A DNA stretch of 64,000 nt from Eutreptiella sp. 'Long Island Sound 2002'. Lineage: Eukaryota > Euglenozoa > Euglenophyceae > Eutreptiales > Eutreptiaceae. Made by a program: the position numbers and the translations under genes. The stretch is taken from the NCBI GenBank assembly GCA_964036045.1, contig OZ038381.1, positions 156,072,352-156,136,351 of the forward strand, written 5' to 3'. The notes beneath the pieces were generated by a model. The model made no database searches, was not told the DNA's origin, and saw only the letters and a program-made list of their open reading frames with translations. Within the stretch, counting starts at the first letter, position 1. Each line of letters begins with the position of its first letter. Of this stretch, positions 1 to 11,464 are shown piece by piece.

Positions 1-3000
1 CCTGGCGACTTGGGGAAAAGCACGGGGTGCAAAGGAGGGGCAGGGTTAAAGGATGATTAAGGTGAGCTAAGTGAAGGTGTGGGTGGAACCTGTGGGGAGG
101 GGGTTGGGTTGGGTTGGGTCAAGGCCTCTCCTGGCAGCCCTGGCCTATGGTCGTCACTTTGATACCTGGGCAACACAACTGGGCGAGGCAATTGCGGTTG
201 TCCGGTCACAAGGCCTGCTGGACTGCTGACAGCCCCCAAACCGTGCAGAGACGCCGTGCCTGTGTGTGTCCTGGGAAGGGGGTTGGCTGTGGTTCCACCA
301 ATTTGGCGAGTGGAAGGAATCGGGCCCACTATATCTGATTTGCTGAGGCGCGGTTTGGCTGTGATGGATGGCACATAGAGCGGGAGGGGGCCCGTTGGAG
401 CAAGGGGACATCTGAGAGAGATGTTTGGTGGCGGTGAAGGAACACAATGAAACATTGAAACCCAAGACTGCACCCACATAGCCATGTCAAATGCAGAATC
501 CATGGAAGGCCCCACACATCCAAAGTTCTTGACCCAACGCTTGGCTCAGAAAAGGAGAACTTTCTGTTAGAGTTCTGCAGTCTCAAGACAGCGACACGAG
601 AACTGGAGCACAGGCGGCCAGAGGCATGATGCAGCAGCAGCTCTTTCTGGCAGTCCAAGAGGAGCGAAGCGTGCCTACGGATGCGCTTGAGCCAACCGTT
701 TCTTGTGCAGCTTCATATTCGTTCATAATCGGGCCTAGCCCTTCTCAACAAATACAATGCCTGCAGATTTGTTAAAAGATGGAACTGCCTGGCCAAAATT
801 TCACCCAACTCATCCCCCAAAACTGGATGAGACGAAACTGGAAGGGGCCACTTTGCAAATACCAGAACCCACTCCCCCCTATAGATGCTCCATTGAGAGG
901 TTTGGCACGGGGTTTTGGTATGCACTACCTCTTACATTGTTGTATTCCATTATATGAGTCATCACATCAACTCATTGATTCACAGGGCGCTGAACAGGGA
1001 AGGAATGTACATCCCATGGAATCGGCATGGAAATGGCGAGATGTTAACACGCCTCCTTTCGCAAAACTACATCTAAGGTGGCTTGGCCATCCTACCAGCA
1101 GCCCATGGGGCTTGTCCAACTTTGCTGAGGGTGTTGAGGCTGCCCCACTAGGTATTCAATCCAACTTGTAGCGAACATGAAAAATTGAGGCCAATGCACT
1201 GGAAAGAGGACGAAAGAATGTGAGTTTCTGTAAACTAGAACTAATTCCAAGGTCACAACCTCGGACATGCATCCGTATCAGGGCTGTGGGTATCAAGGAA
1301 GAAGAAATGAACAAGAAAATCACTGGATTCCTTGATAAAGGATGGATCACCCATTCCCACGGTGCCTGGCTCCACTGGAGGGGGCGGGGGGAAGGTGTGA
1401 TGGGGTCGGGGGCTTAGGGCTTGTGTGCGTGGGGGGGGGGGGGTTCACCATTTTTACCAATGGCGTCCTCGGGTCGGGTCGCTCCCCGTTAGAGCTCCCC
1501 GTTAGAGGGGTGCGTCCCTATGATGCCCCTAGACCAGTGCGATATGCACTTTAGGCGAGAAGCTACCCCGGGACCACCTTGGAAGTGGGGTGGTGGCTCC
1601 GTGGCTTCCGCCGGGCCAACTCCATGGTATTATTTCAACGAGCCCCTGCTGTCATCCCTCAGTTCCCTGGTATCGCTCTCGCCTCTGCTCTTGGCGGTCC
1701 TTCCTTCATCTTTGTCCTCTTTGCACAGCAGTAGGTGCCTGTTTTCTGTTGGACTGGGGGGCAGTTCACCATTGGAGTCACACCCATGAAGCCTGGATCC
1801 CCATCCACAACCCACGCATAACGCAACTCCCCCCCCAACCCCCCCTGCTTCCCCCGGGTTTCGGGGACCTGGTTTCCCTGAATCAGCCCGAATCCTTAGC
1901 CTGAATCAGTAGATTTCTGGCAGCAGCAGCAAAAACGACCATTTAATGAACCTTCCTGTGCTGTGATGAGACATTAACTCTATGCCCCTGTGCTCAATTT
2001 TTGCTAACAGACAATTCTTATGGAAAAGTGTTCGGTTTGTGGCAGCAAGGGTCAACATTGCTTTCAACCAGTGACTTTGACTCAACTCAACAGGCCTGGT
2101 TTGAGCAGCAGCATTCATTTGAGCAGCAACAGGTCTCTGTTGTGTTCATTGTGTGTACAGTATCTTCAACCAGCACTGTTTTTTTGCAAAAGAACACATC
2201 AACCTTGCTACCTTGTCAGTACCAGGGGACCAACAGAAGCAATGTGACGACTCCTGCCAGGAAGACCAGACCTGACCAGCCCAAGCAGCCGGTGGTGACA
2301 GGAAGCATGTTGCAAAGCACGTGACAGTTGATCAACAGGTTGACAAGTATGGCAAGTATGGGCTGTACAACAACGACGGGTTGTTGTTTTGCAAATGTTG
2401 TGGGAAGAAGGTGGATTCCCACGGGGAAGACTGAGATATTTGGGGTTCCACATGACAAGTGCAGAACAACCAAAAGGACGGTGTTTTGGAGCCCTCACAC
2501 AGTGTGGGACAGCAAACCCCACACCCCTGCCCCAATTTATGCCGATTTACCCCTGCCTGAATCATTCAGCTCCAATCAGTGGATTTGTTCCCCTGAAACG
2601 GTTGCGAGCTTGATAATGGCAGCTGAAAGTCCAGGACAATCCAGGTTCGTTCCCCCAAATTCCGAACAGACAAAAGCAAGAGCCCAACAAGCCACAGGAT
2701 CGACTCGAGCTTGCAGGTGACAGGGGGAGACTGATCAGCACCCTGTTGTACAAGGCACAACTACGACACACTACACTATGACTGATAGCATGCACTGTGT
2801 GCACACAGTGCACAGTGCAGCAGGATACCAGCCCTGAATCCCCTTTACTAACAAAACGCCCCATTACACTCTCTGGGGTTCTTTCTGTGTGCAATGGCAT
2901 TGCAAGTCCTTCACTACTGCCCCATGTGAATCGCAATCTATACGCCGTGACAATGCCAAGGATCACTCCGCTTTGTTGACACATGTGTTCTTCACTAACA

Positions 3001-3250
3001 TGATTGCCAAATGTAGCACCGGTGGTTCGATGTCGAACCATTCTCAGTCAAAGGCAGACGGCAGGAGATGGCCCCCCTCGTGGATAGTGGACGTTGGGGA
3101 TATTAGGGTGCAGACCATTGCTCAGCCACTGGATGGAGGGGACCCGGATTGACCCATCAACCCACCCACATTAGAGGGGGAAACATGAAGTTCCCAAAAG
3201 GAGTTGGCTTTTCCATCCACCCACCCATCCACCCACCCATGCACACACAC
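1..3250. other. No gene recognised (non-coding or decayed DNA)
   Basis: No open frame here carries a domain or motif I recognise, and frames are broken every few dozen codons on both strands. A GC-neutral stretch with poly-G at about 1431-1443 and a small perfect hairpin near 2368-2388 (8-bp arms of ACAACAAC type) are the only structures seen. Confidence 0.5.
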
Positions 3251-3253
3251 AAG

Positions 3254-3460
3254 GATCCCCACTTAACTCAACCGGGCTAAGCGTAGGTCTCGCAACCGAA
3301 AGGTTGTGGGATCGATTCCCGGATTGGGCATGCTTGGAGGTGGGCGGTGCGTCAAGGGCATCCTTTCTGGGGAAATGGCCAAATTGAGTAGGCCGTAGAG
3401 GCCGCCTCGCTGCTGCGAGCACCACCAGCCGTGGATGCCCCAATACACACACAACACACG
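3254..3460 (+). repeat. Probable tRNA-derived SINE (head, body, CA-rich tail)
   Basis: The first ~75 bases look like a decayed tRNA. An A-box-like TAACTCAACCGG near 3263 has two mismatches to the Pol III consensus, and a B box GGATCGATTCC near 3309 has one mismatch, at about the usual spacing. The anticodon arm is imperfect and the acceptor ends pair poorly, so this is not a working tRNA. An unrelated body follows, containing GGGCATCC and GCCAAATTGA, and then a CA-rich tail (about 3447-3462). Head, body and simple tail is the standard SINE layout. That this one is mobile is inference; it could instead be an isolated tRNA pseudogene. Confidence 0.5.
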
Positions 3461-4710
3461 GGGCAACATGGCAATGACGGACATTTCTGATGCCAACAGA
3501 CCATGAGTGATCTACTGGGGTGCTGGGGGATGGGGCGAACCGCAAAAATGCACTATGATGATTATGAGAACCCACGGGAGCCCAAGCAGGGTACTGCTGG
3601 CATTTCGAAGGACCAAGCAGCTTTGGGTCTGGCCTGGCAGACTCAGGTGTTCGCCCACCCACCCCCACCCGCCTTCTTTGGACAGTCTGAAGTGCCATGC
3701 ATCCATCAGAGCTCTGGTCTGAGGGTGCCCCGTGCCCAAAGCAGGGACCACAATACTTCGGTCCCAAGGCACAGGAATGTAGACAAGGGGGCACTTACAC
3801 GCCGCACATGCACTTCTGCTTCATGCAGACCCATGTAGATAGCATGCCTCTCTACTTCTGTGTGTACAAAGGCAGACCATTGCATGACACCTGCCACAGA
3901 TCCGGGAAAAAAAACCACGCAACATCACAGACGGCACTAAAACCATAGGCCCCCCAGGGTGATTGGGAGTGCAGTCAATGCCTCCACGCGCTGAGCACAT
4001 GCAGACCAATGTTTAACTTGCATGCCAGGCCTACTTTGAGCAGTTCAAGCGGAACACGAACTGCGAACTTGCAACTGGCACAGAACTGCAACTGCCACAG
4101 AACGAAACGTGGCAAATCAGGACTCAACGTGAGCCCACCCCTTCCGGCGCTGTGCTCCACTCTTTGCGGCGATTCAACACACTCTGACTCCCAGCGCTAT
4201 GTGGGTGGTTCAGCCATACCTCGTGCATACTGTGACTGATGCACTGGAGTCAGACCAGGGTTTGCGCTCCGGTGCTGATCTAGGACATGCCCACCCACAC
4301 TCAACCTCAAGGTAAATGGGTTTAGACAAGTGGTGGCATGTACATGGGGTTGAGGATTACGTGCCTCAGTCTCCCCTCGCCCTCTTCGAGCTGTGAGAAG
4401 AACTGGGTTGAGGTTCATCGATATATTTGGTCAGGGGGGTATTAACTGGCGTGGGAGTTTAGGTGGGGTCTTTAGGTGGCTGGTGGTGGCGGTACAAAGC
4501 TCCTGCACGGGATACATATTGTGTGTCACCCTTTGTTCATCATTGGGAGCACTTCGGGGGTGCACATCAATGCCTCCTCCTCTGATCTTTGGAGGGCAAT
4601 GTGTGCAGCTTTGCATGGTGCCAACAGCACTGGCATGATGTGGCCTCCTGCAGAATGCACAACCAACAGACGCAGAGCAGCATAGAGCATGACCTGCATG
4701 GGGGAAATAC
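3461..4710. other. Downstream flank of sirtuin 1; terminal exon not found
   Basis: The last ~60 residues of the sirtuin on the minus strand (the part normally containing the NLQ and LxxHG-like motifs) should be encoded here or further left. I read the minus strand in all frames and found no match, so the exon is either too diverged to see, outside this stretch, or lost. Confidence 0.4.
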
Positions 4711-5878
4711 CTGGAGCCAAGAACCAGCACCATGTCTGCCTCTGCACCAGCCTTGTTGGCAGATGTAGACACGGATGATCTCAAGTACTCTCCAAAATTG
4801 ATGATGGTGTCCTGCAGGCTGCCTTTGCACCCTGGGGCCGTGCAGGTACGCCCCGTGGCATGGGAATGCACCCCGTTGCTGGAGAGCCGGACACGCTCAT
4901 CCCGCAGGTATTCACGGTCACACTTCTTGCACACCTCCATCGTCGCATTGCCGTGCAACTCATCAATCATGTGCCGAGGAATTCCACTCCTGAAAATGCC
5001 AGAGGTACGCCCTGCCCCCTCATGGATGCCTCATCCCAACCACCCCATGCCTTTTGTTCCATCCTCGCTGCCCCTCACAAGTCAGTGGACAAGATTGCTC
5101 TTGCAAATGGCCTGGGCACCAGTTTCCAGGCCTTGCTGCAGGCTTACATATGACGGCCAGACCGAGTGCACCGGATAGGCAGGCCACCGAAATTGCGCAA
5201 TCCGGTACAAGAGGGGAGGAGGCCTTCAAAGGCCCGTCTGCCTTCATCACATTGGGAACTTCTTGCATCCATGTGAGCTGAAGCACATGCCTCGTAAGGG
5301 CCGTCAGGTATCGTTGGTGCTGGGGGTCTCCCTAAGGACGTGTTCAACTTACGCTTGGCATTCCATCATTACTCCCAAGGCTCATCCTCGAGTAGTGAGA
5401 GGCCCGCAGGAGCTTTGCTTTTGTTGGCTGGCCTTGCCATAGCCCACGAACAATAACAGGATCGGGGGGAAGGGGAGGCGGCACCTCGCCCACTGGTGGC
5501 CCATGACGTCTTCAGGAAGGTCTCGTGGATGCCCCCCCCCCCCCCCCCCAAACGCCCCCCCCCCCCCAAATTTGATCAGTGCCCGCCTGCGCGTGACGGT
5601 ATCCCCACACCCCAAGGGGAACATAGCCAGAGTGACGGTTCCCCCATCCCCGAGGGGAACACAACGGACCCGTGACATGAAGCAAAGCATGCAAACACGA
5701 GGGCATATGATCCACACAGAAACACGCATGCTAATGCACACGCACACGTTGTTGAGGACGGACCAGAGCCAACCCACTGCAAACCCAGTGTAGACAAAGC
5801 GCGAAGTACGGCATATCAAAACAATGAAATAATGATCCAGCCCAGGCGCCGTTCGAACAAAAATAGACACATAGGGGC

Positions 5879-5920
<42 letters not shown>

Positions 5921-6386
5921 TTGGTCACTAACAGACCTAAGAACCCTGTGCACACCTGCCCATACAGTATCAAACTGTGCAGGAATCTGTTACCCTCCCT
6001 CGCACACACGCACGCACCCACGCACAAACTCGCACATACCTGCGGTGCAGGCCATCGCAGTTTGAACTGATGAGCTTGTAAAGCACCCTGCGATGCGCGA
6101 GCTCCACCAGTGCCATGTGTGCCTTCGAAGGCAGCGCCTGCAGACTGTTGACCACCTTGATGCTAGGGTCTCTTTGCTTCTTCTGGGCCCGTAGGGTCCA
6201 CTTGCCATTCGGCCCTCGAAAGTCGGGAATCCCCGTAGCAGTGCTAATGCCAGCGCCCGTCCATACCACCAGGCGGGGATGGTCTCGGATAAGTTGCGCC
6301 AACATTTTGACTTTCTGGCTCAATACTTCGGGAGGGTCGTAGTGCTCCTTGACCTCAGCACCAGTTTTGTGTGCTGTGCTGGCCAT
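4711..6386 (-). CDS. SIRT6/7-type (class IV) sirtuin, two exons visible, 3' end missing
   Basis: NAD-dependent protein deacylase of the nuclear SIRT6/SIRT7 class by motif content. Exon 1 (6386-6040) starts at the first ATG. It carries the NAD-binding motif GAGISTATGIPDFRGPNG, typical of this class, and ends in SSNCDGLHRR. Exon 2 (4989-4711) resumes in phase with SGIPRHMIDELHGN, which contains the catalytic His. It then has the zinc site as two Cys pairs (CKKC; C-x4-C in CTAPGC), followed by DTIINFGE and the start of MVLVLGSS. Splicing joins CACCGCAG to GAGTGG through a 1,050-bp GT-AG intron and restores the family sequence exactly. A donor GTATTT follows 4711, so at least one more exon is expected. 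The usual QN before CDGLH is SN here; a related subgroup has STN. About 209 residues are visible, against roughly 270 or more for the family. Confidence 0.88.
4990..6039 (-). other. Intron of sirtuin 1, containing (CA)n and poly-C tracts
   Basis: The minus strand starts GTATGTGCG and ends TTTTCAG. The intron holds a (CA)n microsatellite at 5880-5918 and two C runs at about 5525-5567. Open frames inside it are low-complexity (strings of Cys-Val from the CA repeat) and are not genes. Confidence 0.85.
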
Positions 6387-6470
6387 TGGGGAAAGGGAGA
6401 CTTGTCTGCAGAAAAGCCAAAGTTGAGGGGCCTCAATGGTCGGTTTTGAGCAACTGAGTGCTTCTGCCAA

Positions 6471-7480
6471 CAGACTCTTCCAGCCCCCAGATCATCAATC
6501 AACAACACGACATATGGGCCCTTGTTGGCCAGCGTATTCAACAGCCCGAGTACAGTTCACAAAATAAATCAGGAATAAAAGGCCGCAGACCCTCCAAAAT
6601 TCGTCCTTCTGGCCTTCCTCAGTGGTACCACACCAAAGCAAAGATTATGCAACGTGTTTCGCACATCTGACCATCGCACGGCTCCCAACCCAAACCTCTC
6701 CCGAACCTCCACCGCCCCAGGTGGATAAAATGCAAAGACATGGGCATATGAAACAGGCCGCCAATTTCCTGAACCTTGGAAGAATGGTATCCAAAACCTG
6801 CAGGGAAGGGTGAGGTTCCTGTGGGTGTCTGTGGACAGCAACGGAGACGCTGACACCGCGTTAACCTTTTGAAACATTTCACCAGCAAAACATCCACATC
6901 CCTCTGGATGACAAGCCCCAGGGGTGGGGCATTGGGAATGATTTTCAATTATCCATAGCTCATCAACCGACTGCATGCACGGCCAATGGTGCCTTACAAC
7001 ACATTAATGGTTCAACTACACGCCCCTCCCAACAAGCCCGTGCGGTCACCACGTCTCTGCCAGAACCCTTGTGACCTATGCCAGCTTTGGGTCTACTGAG
7101 CTATAATTGCTGCGGTGCACGCACACACCAAGTCAGTGTCCCCCCCAAGGTGTGACATCTGCAGGCCATCCGTGGGGTTGAGTGGCACTGTTCATACAAC
7201 CTGCACACACATCTTGGCCCAATGCATGAGGAAAAGACCGCATTATGGCCCCTGTGAAAACATTACATCCTCTGAGACCCTCTGAGGCAAGAGAATGTGG
7301 TTTCCTCCCCTAAGCACTCCGGGCTTCTGACAACACGGGGCTATGGGTATTCGGTACAGAAATCCACAGGTCGCGACATGTGTCTATTGGTTTTCACGGT
7401 CTGCATAGCACAACTCTCCAACCACAACACCGTTTGACATGTACCTGGCATGCTGAGCATCAGCCGCAATTGGGGAGTGA
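6471..7480. other. Upstream flank of sirtuin 1, nothing recognised
   Basis: No frame with family resemblance and no clear core promoter element. The 5' UTR and promoter of the minus-strand sirtuin should lie at the left edge of this stretch. Confidence 0.4.
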
Positions 7481-7880
7481 CACCTGATCCACCCCCAATC
7501 GACCCCTGATCCACCCCTGATCCACCCCTGATCCACCCCTGATCCACCCCTGATCCACCTCCGATCGATCCCCGATCGACCCCCGATCGACCCCTGATCA
7601 ACCCCCGATCGATCCCTGATCCACCCCTGATGGACCCCTGATCGATGCCCGATCGACCCCTGATTGACCCCTGATTGACCCCTGACCCATCCCCAATCGA
7701 CCCCCCATTTCGAACCCCGATCGACCCCCAATTGATGCCCGATTGACCCCTAATCAAACCCGGATCGACCCCTGATCAACCACTGATCGACCCCTAATCG
7801 ACCCCTGATTGACCCCCGATCGAAGCCCCATCGACCCCTGATCAACCCCTGATTGACCCCCGATTGACCCCTGATCGAGC
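7481..7880. repeat. 11-bp tandem repeat, consensus CCCCTGATCGA
   Basis: About 36 imperfect copies of an 11-bp unit (CCCCTGATCGA / CACCCCTGATC), nearly every one with a GATC core. Variants include ATTGA and ATCAA endings. Because 33 bp is a whole number of codons, the minus strand stays open for over 100 codons as a Gly/Ser/Ile/Arg repeat. That is a by-product of the period and not evidence of a protein. Confidence 0.95.
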
Positions 7881-7884
7881 CCAG

Positions 7885-7970
7885 TCCCACCCGCATTTGA
7901 GCAAGTCCAACCCTCCTTTGAGCAAGTCCCACCCGTTTCTGAGCAAGTCCCATTTGCTTTTGAGCAAGCA
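7885..7970. repeat. 21-bp tandem repeat (TTTGAGCAAGTCCCACCCG)
   Basis: Four copies of a 21-bp unit follow the 11-bp array directly. The same unit returns as a longer array at 11465-11720, so the two sites share an origin. Confidence 0.9.
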
Positions 7971-7984
7971 CTGTGAAAAATGTA

Positions 7985-8165
7985 AGTCGTGTACAAAAAA
8001 ACCGTCTAGTCGTGTAATTTTTTTTTTTGCTGTAAATGCGTGTAAATTTTTTTTTGCTGTAAGTCGTGTGAATTATTTAAAAAAATTGAATTTTTTTATT
8101 TTTGCGGTAAGGGAGTGTAATTTTTTTATTGTTGCGGTAAGTCGTGTAAATTATAAAAAAAAATT
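7985..8165. repeat. AT-rich repeat with GCGGTAAGTCGTGTAA units
   Basis: Alternating poly-T runs and a short unit GCGGTAAGTCGTGTAA in several imperfect copies. The same family forms the inverted structure at 11205-11460. Confidence 0.85.
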
Positions 8166-8555
8166 GAAAAATTGAAAGAAATGCAACCTTTGCAATACAT
8201 GCGCAATATGTACAGCTGCCGGTTCCGTACGGCACCCCATAGCGACCTTAACGATGGGATGCCCAGTCCACAAAGCACATAGTACTCTGCGTGGCCACCA
8301 ATTAGTTGGGACTCGGCCAATATAACATAGTTTCACATGGAGTCATTGGCACTGGACACAAAATCAGGCCCAAAAAAAAAGTTCTGACAGGGCCATGGCA
8401 GGGTTGTGTATAAAGTCTGATGTCTAATGTGGCATGTTGTTTTTGCAGTGTATACAACAAGATGTGTGATATGTCTGATATAGATCTGATGCTTGGAGGA
8501 AGGGGGGGGGGGGTTGGTGTCCAAATGGGTGTGCAAAAAGTTGATGCCCCCCATC
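8166..8555. other. Unique spacer, nothing recognised
   Basis: Short mixed-sequence stretch between two repeat blocks, with a poly-G run near 8502-8514. No gene seen. Confidence 0.4.
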
Positions 8556-8559
8556 CCAT

Positions 8560-9372
8560 AGGCCCCGATAGGTCCCCATAGGTGCCAATGGGTCCCCAAA
8601 GGTCCCCATAGGCCCCCATAGGTCCCCATAGGGGCCGATAGGTCCCCATAGGCCCCCATAGGTCCCCATAGGCCCCCAGAGATCCCCATAGGTGTCAATG
8701 GGTCCCCAAATGTCCCCATAGATGCCAATAGGCCCCCATAGGCCCCGATAGGCCCCGATAGGTCCCCATAGGTCCCCACAGGCCCCGATAGGTCCCCATA
8801 GGTCCCCACAAGCCCCAGAGGTCCCCATAGGTCCCCATAGGTGCCCATAGGTCCCCACAAGCCCCCATAGGTCCCCACAAGCCCCCATAGGCCCCCATAG
8901 GTCCCCACAAGCCCCCATAGGTCCCCATAGGTCCCCACGGGGCCCCATAGGTCCCCATAGGTCCCCACGGGTCCCCACAAGCCCCCATAGGTCCCCATAG
9001 GCCCCGCTAGGTCCCCATAGGTCCCCATAGGTCCCCATAGGTCCCCATAGGTCCCCATAGGTCCCCACAAGCCCCCAAAGGTCCCCATAGGCCCCGATAG
9101 GTCCCCATAGGTCCCCATAGGCGCCCATAGGACCCCATAGGTCCCCATAGGTCCCCATAGGCCCCAATAGGTCCCCACAAGTCCCATAGGTCCCCACAGG
9201 TCCCCATAGGTCCCCATTGGCCCCCATAGGTCCCCATAGGTCCCCATAGGTCCCCATAGGTCCCCACGGGCCCCCATAGGTCCCCATAAGTCCCCATAGG
9301 CGCCCATAGGTCCCCATAGGTCCCCATAGGTCCCCATAGGCCCCAATAGGTCCCCACAAGCCCCCATAGGTC
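8560..9372. repeat. 10-bp tandem repeat, consensus GGTCCCCATA
   Basis: About 80 copies of a 10-bp unit GGTCCCCATA, with GGCCCCCATA and GGTCCCCACA variants and strong C bias on the plus strand. The unit lacks stop codons in all three minus-strand frames, so open frames of up to 361 codons run through it. They encode only Gly-Pro-Met-Gly-Thr-Tyr-Gly-Asp-Leu-Trp type repeats and show no sign of selection. Confidence 0.95.
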
Positions 9373-9770
9373 CATGTAATACGGTAGGTGGCGACCGTAT
9401 TATTTCCTCGGTATCCATTTCAGAAAAATAAACAATCCAAAAATATTTGACTATTTATGGAAACACTTTTCCTTTATAGGAACCAAGGGCACAGGATCAA
9501 TGTTTTACCACCAAAAAGAAAACCTCTTGCAGAGTTTTATGAAAAAAACAGTGCCCTATGCTTGTGGATGGGGGTGGGGATTCCTCGAAGACCTTCAGCC
9601 CCAAGACACAAGGCAAATGCACAAATGCAAATGAATGGACGTGTGGGTTGGTGAGTCCTTGAGTGCCGAGTTACCTTGTTACACTTGGTGTGTTGGACGG
9701 CGCTTTGAACTCACGACCTCGATGAACTTGAGTTGCTCACGACCTCATGATGCAATAACGTGGACAATGG
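9373..9770. other. Spacer with a tRNA T-arm-like relic
   Basis: Non-coding. The minus strand near 9705-9730 reads GAGGTCGTGAGTTCAAAGC, close to a tRNA T-arm/B-box, and may mark an old tRNA-derived insertion. Confidence 0.35.
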
Positions 9771-9771
9771 A

Positions 9772-10860
9772 GGTCCAAAAGAAAAATAGGCACTCAGAAA
9801 GTGCTTTACATAGGATATTTGATCATTTTGGATTGTTAGAGTATCAAAAAGATCAGTTTCGGAAATTTCCATTTTTGAGCTCCCGAGGCTGGAAAACTGC
9901 ATAAGCAGGTAGTGCCCCGGCCCCCTTGGGAGCCCCCCCCCCCCCAAGACCCAAGAAGGGTGAAAAACACATAAAGAGGGGCTAAAACATGCTTTACATA
10001 GGATATTTGATCATTTTGGATTGTCAGAGTATCAAAAAGATCAGTTTCGGAAATTTACATTTTTGAGCTCCCGAGGCTGGAAAACTGCAGGTAGTGCCCC
10101 GGCCCCCTTGGGAGCCCCCCCCCCCCCCCCCCAACACCCAAATAGGGTGAAAAACACATAAAGAGGGGCTAAAACATGCTTTACATAGGATATTTGATCA
10201 TTTTGGATGGTAAGAATATTGAAAACATCACTCTTGGAAATTTCCATTTTTGAGTTGCTGAGGCTGGTAAACTACATAAGCAGGTTGTGCCCTAGACCCC
10301 TTGGGAGCCCCCCCCCCCCCCCCCCAACACCCAAATAGGGTGAAAAACACATAAAGAGGGGCTAAAACATGCTTTACATAGGATATTTGATCATTTTGGA
10401 TTGTCGGAGTATCAAAAAGATCAGTTTCGGAAATTTCCATTGTTGAGCTCCCGAGGCTGGTACATAAGCAGGTTGTGCCCCGGCCCCCTTGGGAGCCCCC
10501 CCCCCCCCCCCCCAAAACCCAAATAGGGTGAAAAACACATAAAGAGGGGCTAAAACATGCTTTACATAGGATATTTGATCATTTTGGATGGTAAGAATAT
10601 AAAAAAAATCAGTTTCGGAAATTTCCATTTTTGAGTTGCCGAGGCTGGTAAACTACATAAGCAGGTTGTGTGCCCTAGACCCCTTGGGACCCCCCCCCCC
10701 ACCCAAATAGGGTGAAAAACACATAAAGAGGGGCTAAAACATGCTTTACATAGGATATTTCATCATTGCGAGTGGTCACAATATCAAAAAAATTTTTTGC
10801 AAAAATTTCCATTGTTGACCTGTAGAGGGTGGAAAACTGCTTAAGCAGTTTGTGCACACA
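9772..10860 (+). repeat. Satellite array 1, ~187-bp monomers
   Basis: About six monomers. Each holds, in order, a CATGCTTTACATAGG block, a GATCATTTTGGAT block, ATCAAAAAGATCAGTTTCGG, TTTTTGAGCT, a GCATAAGCAGGTTGTG block, CCCTTGGGAGC, a C run of variable length (8-18), ACCCAAATAGGGTGAAAAACAC and AGGGGCTAAAACATGC. Small open frames on the minus strand are satellite translations. Confidence 0.95.
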
Positions 10861-11204
10861 CCAAATGCCATTGAACCACCTACAAACAGCAATTTCGAAG
10901 CTTTTGGGGGGTCCATGGCTCGGGCTAGATGGGACCAGTGGCCACTACATGGGTCCCCATGGGCGCTTAAGTACCCGTATTGTCACCAAATGATCACCCA
11001 AACCCAACCTAGGGGCAACAGAAGGGTTTTGGAAAAAGTCGAAATGTGAAAAAATTTTAGGTGCCACTAAATCGCCTACACAACGACAAGTTTGGGGCGC
11101 CCGGAGGGCCCATGGCACGGGCCACATAGGCCTAGCGGCCACTACATGGCCACAGGTGGGCACATCGCCTACATGCATGCATTTTCAGTAAAATTGGTAA
11201 TTGC
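10861..11204. repeat. Dispersed module (AATTTCGAAGCTTTTGGGGGG ... ATCACCCAAACCCA)
   Basis: About 170-bp module with a CATGGCTCGGGCTA-like core and the end AAGTACCCGTATTGTCAC. It recurs at about 15735-15900, 18640-18790 and 24620-24790, always next to satellite DNA. A second, weaker copy follows at about 11060-11170. No coding signal. Confidence 0.7.
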
Positions 11205-11460
11205 TTCTTTGCGGTAAGGTCGTGTAATTTTTTTATTTTTGCGGTAAACGCGTGTAGGAAAAAATCGTCACGTCGTGTAATTTTTTTTTTGCGGTAAGTC
11301 GTGTAAATTTTTTTTTTCGCTGTAAATGCGCGTAACAAAAAAACCGTCAGGTCGGCTTACACAACTTACAGCAAAAAAAAAAAATTACACGACCTGACGG
11401 TTTTTTTGTTCCGCGCATTTACAGCGGAAAAAAAAATTACACGAATTACAACATACACGC
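11205..11460. repeat. AT-rich repeat with a 46-bp inverted repeat
   Basis: Contains GCGGTAAGTCGTGTAA-family units plus a near-perfect inverted repeat. The left arm (about 11308-11354) and right arm (11390-11436) each combine CGACCTGACGG, a T/A run and GCGCATTTACAGCG. The spacer is about 35 bp and A-rich. Confidence 0.85.
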
Positions 11461-11464
11461 AAGC

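Noticed and set aside
5382-6027. Cys-Val-rich and His-Thr-rich frames in the sirtuin intron
   Set aside because: They translate the (CA)n microsatellite and lie inside a well-supported intron.
7341-7996. Gly/Ser/Arg/Asp repeat protein on the minus strand
   Set aside because: Product of the 11-bp repeat. The frame follows the period and no non-repeat domain is attached.
8333-9418. A 361-codon minus-strand open frame (Gly/Pro/Met/Tyr/Trp repeats)
   Set aside because: It is the translation of a 10-bp tandem repeat whose unit has no stop in any minus frame. All three frames are open at once, so there is no sign of coding selection.
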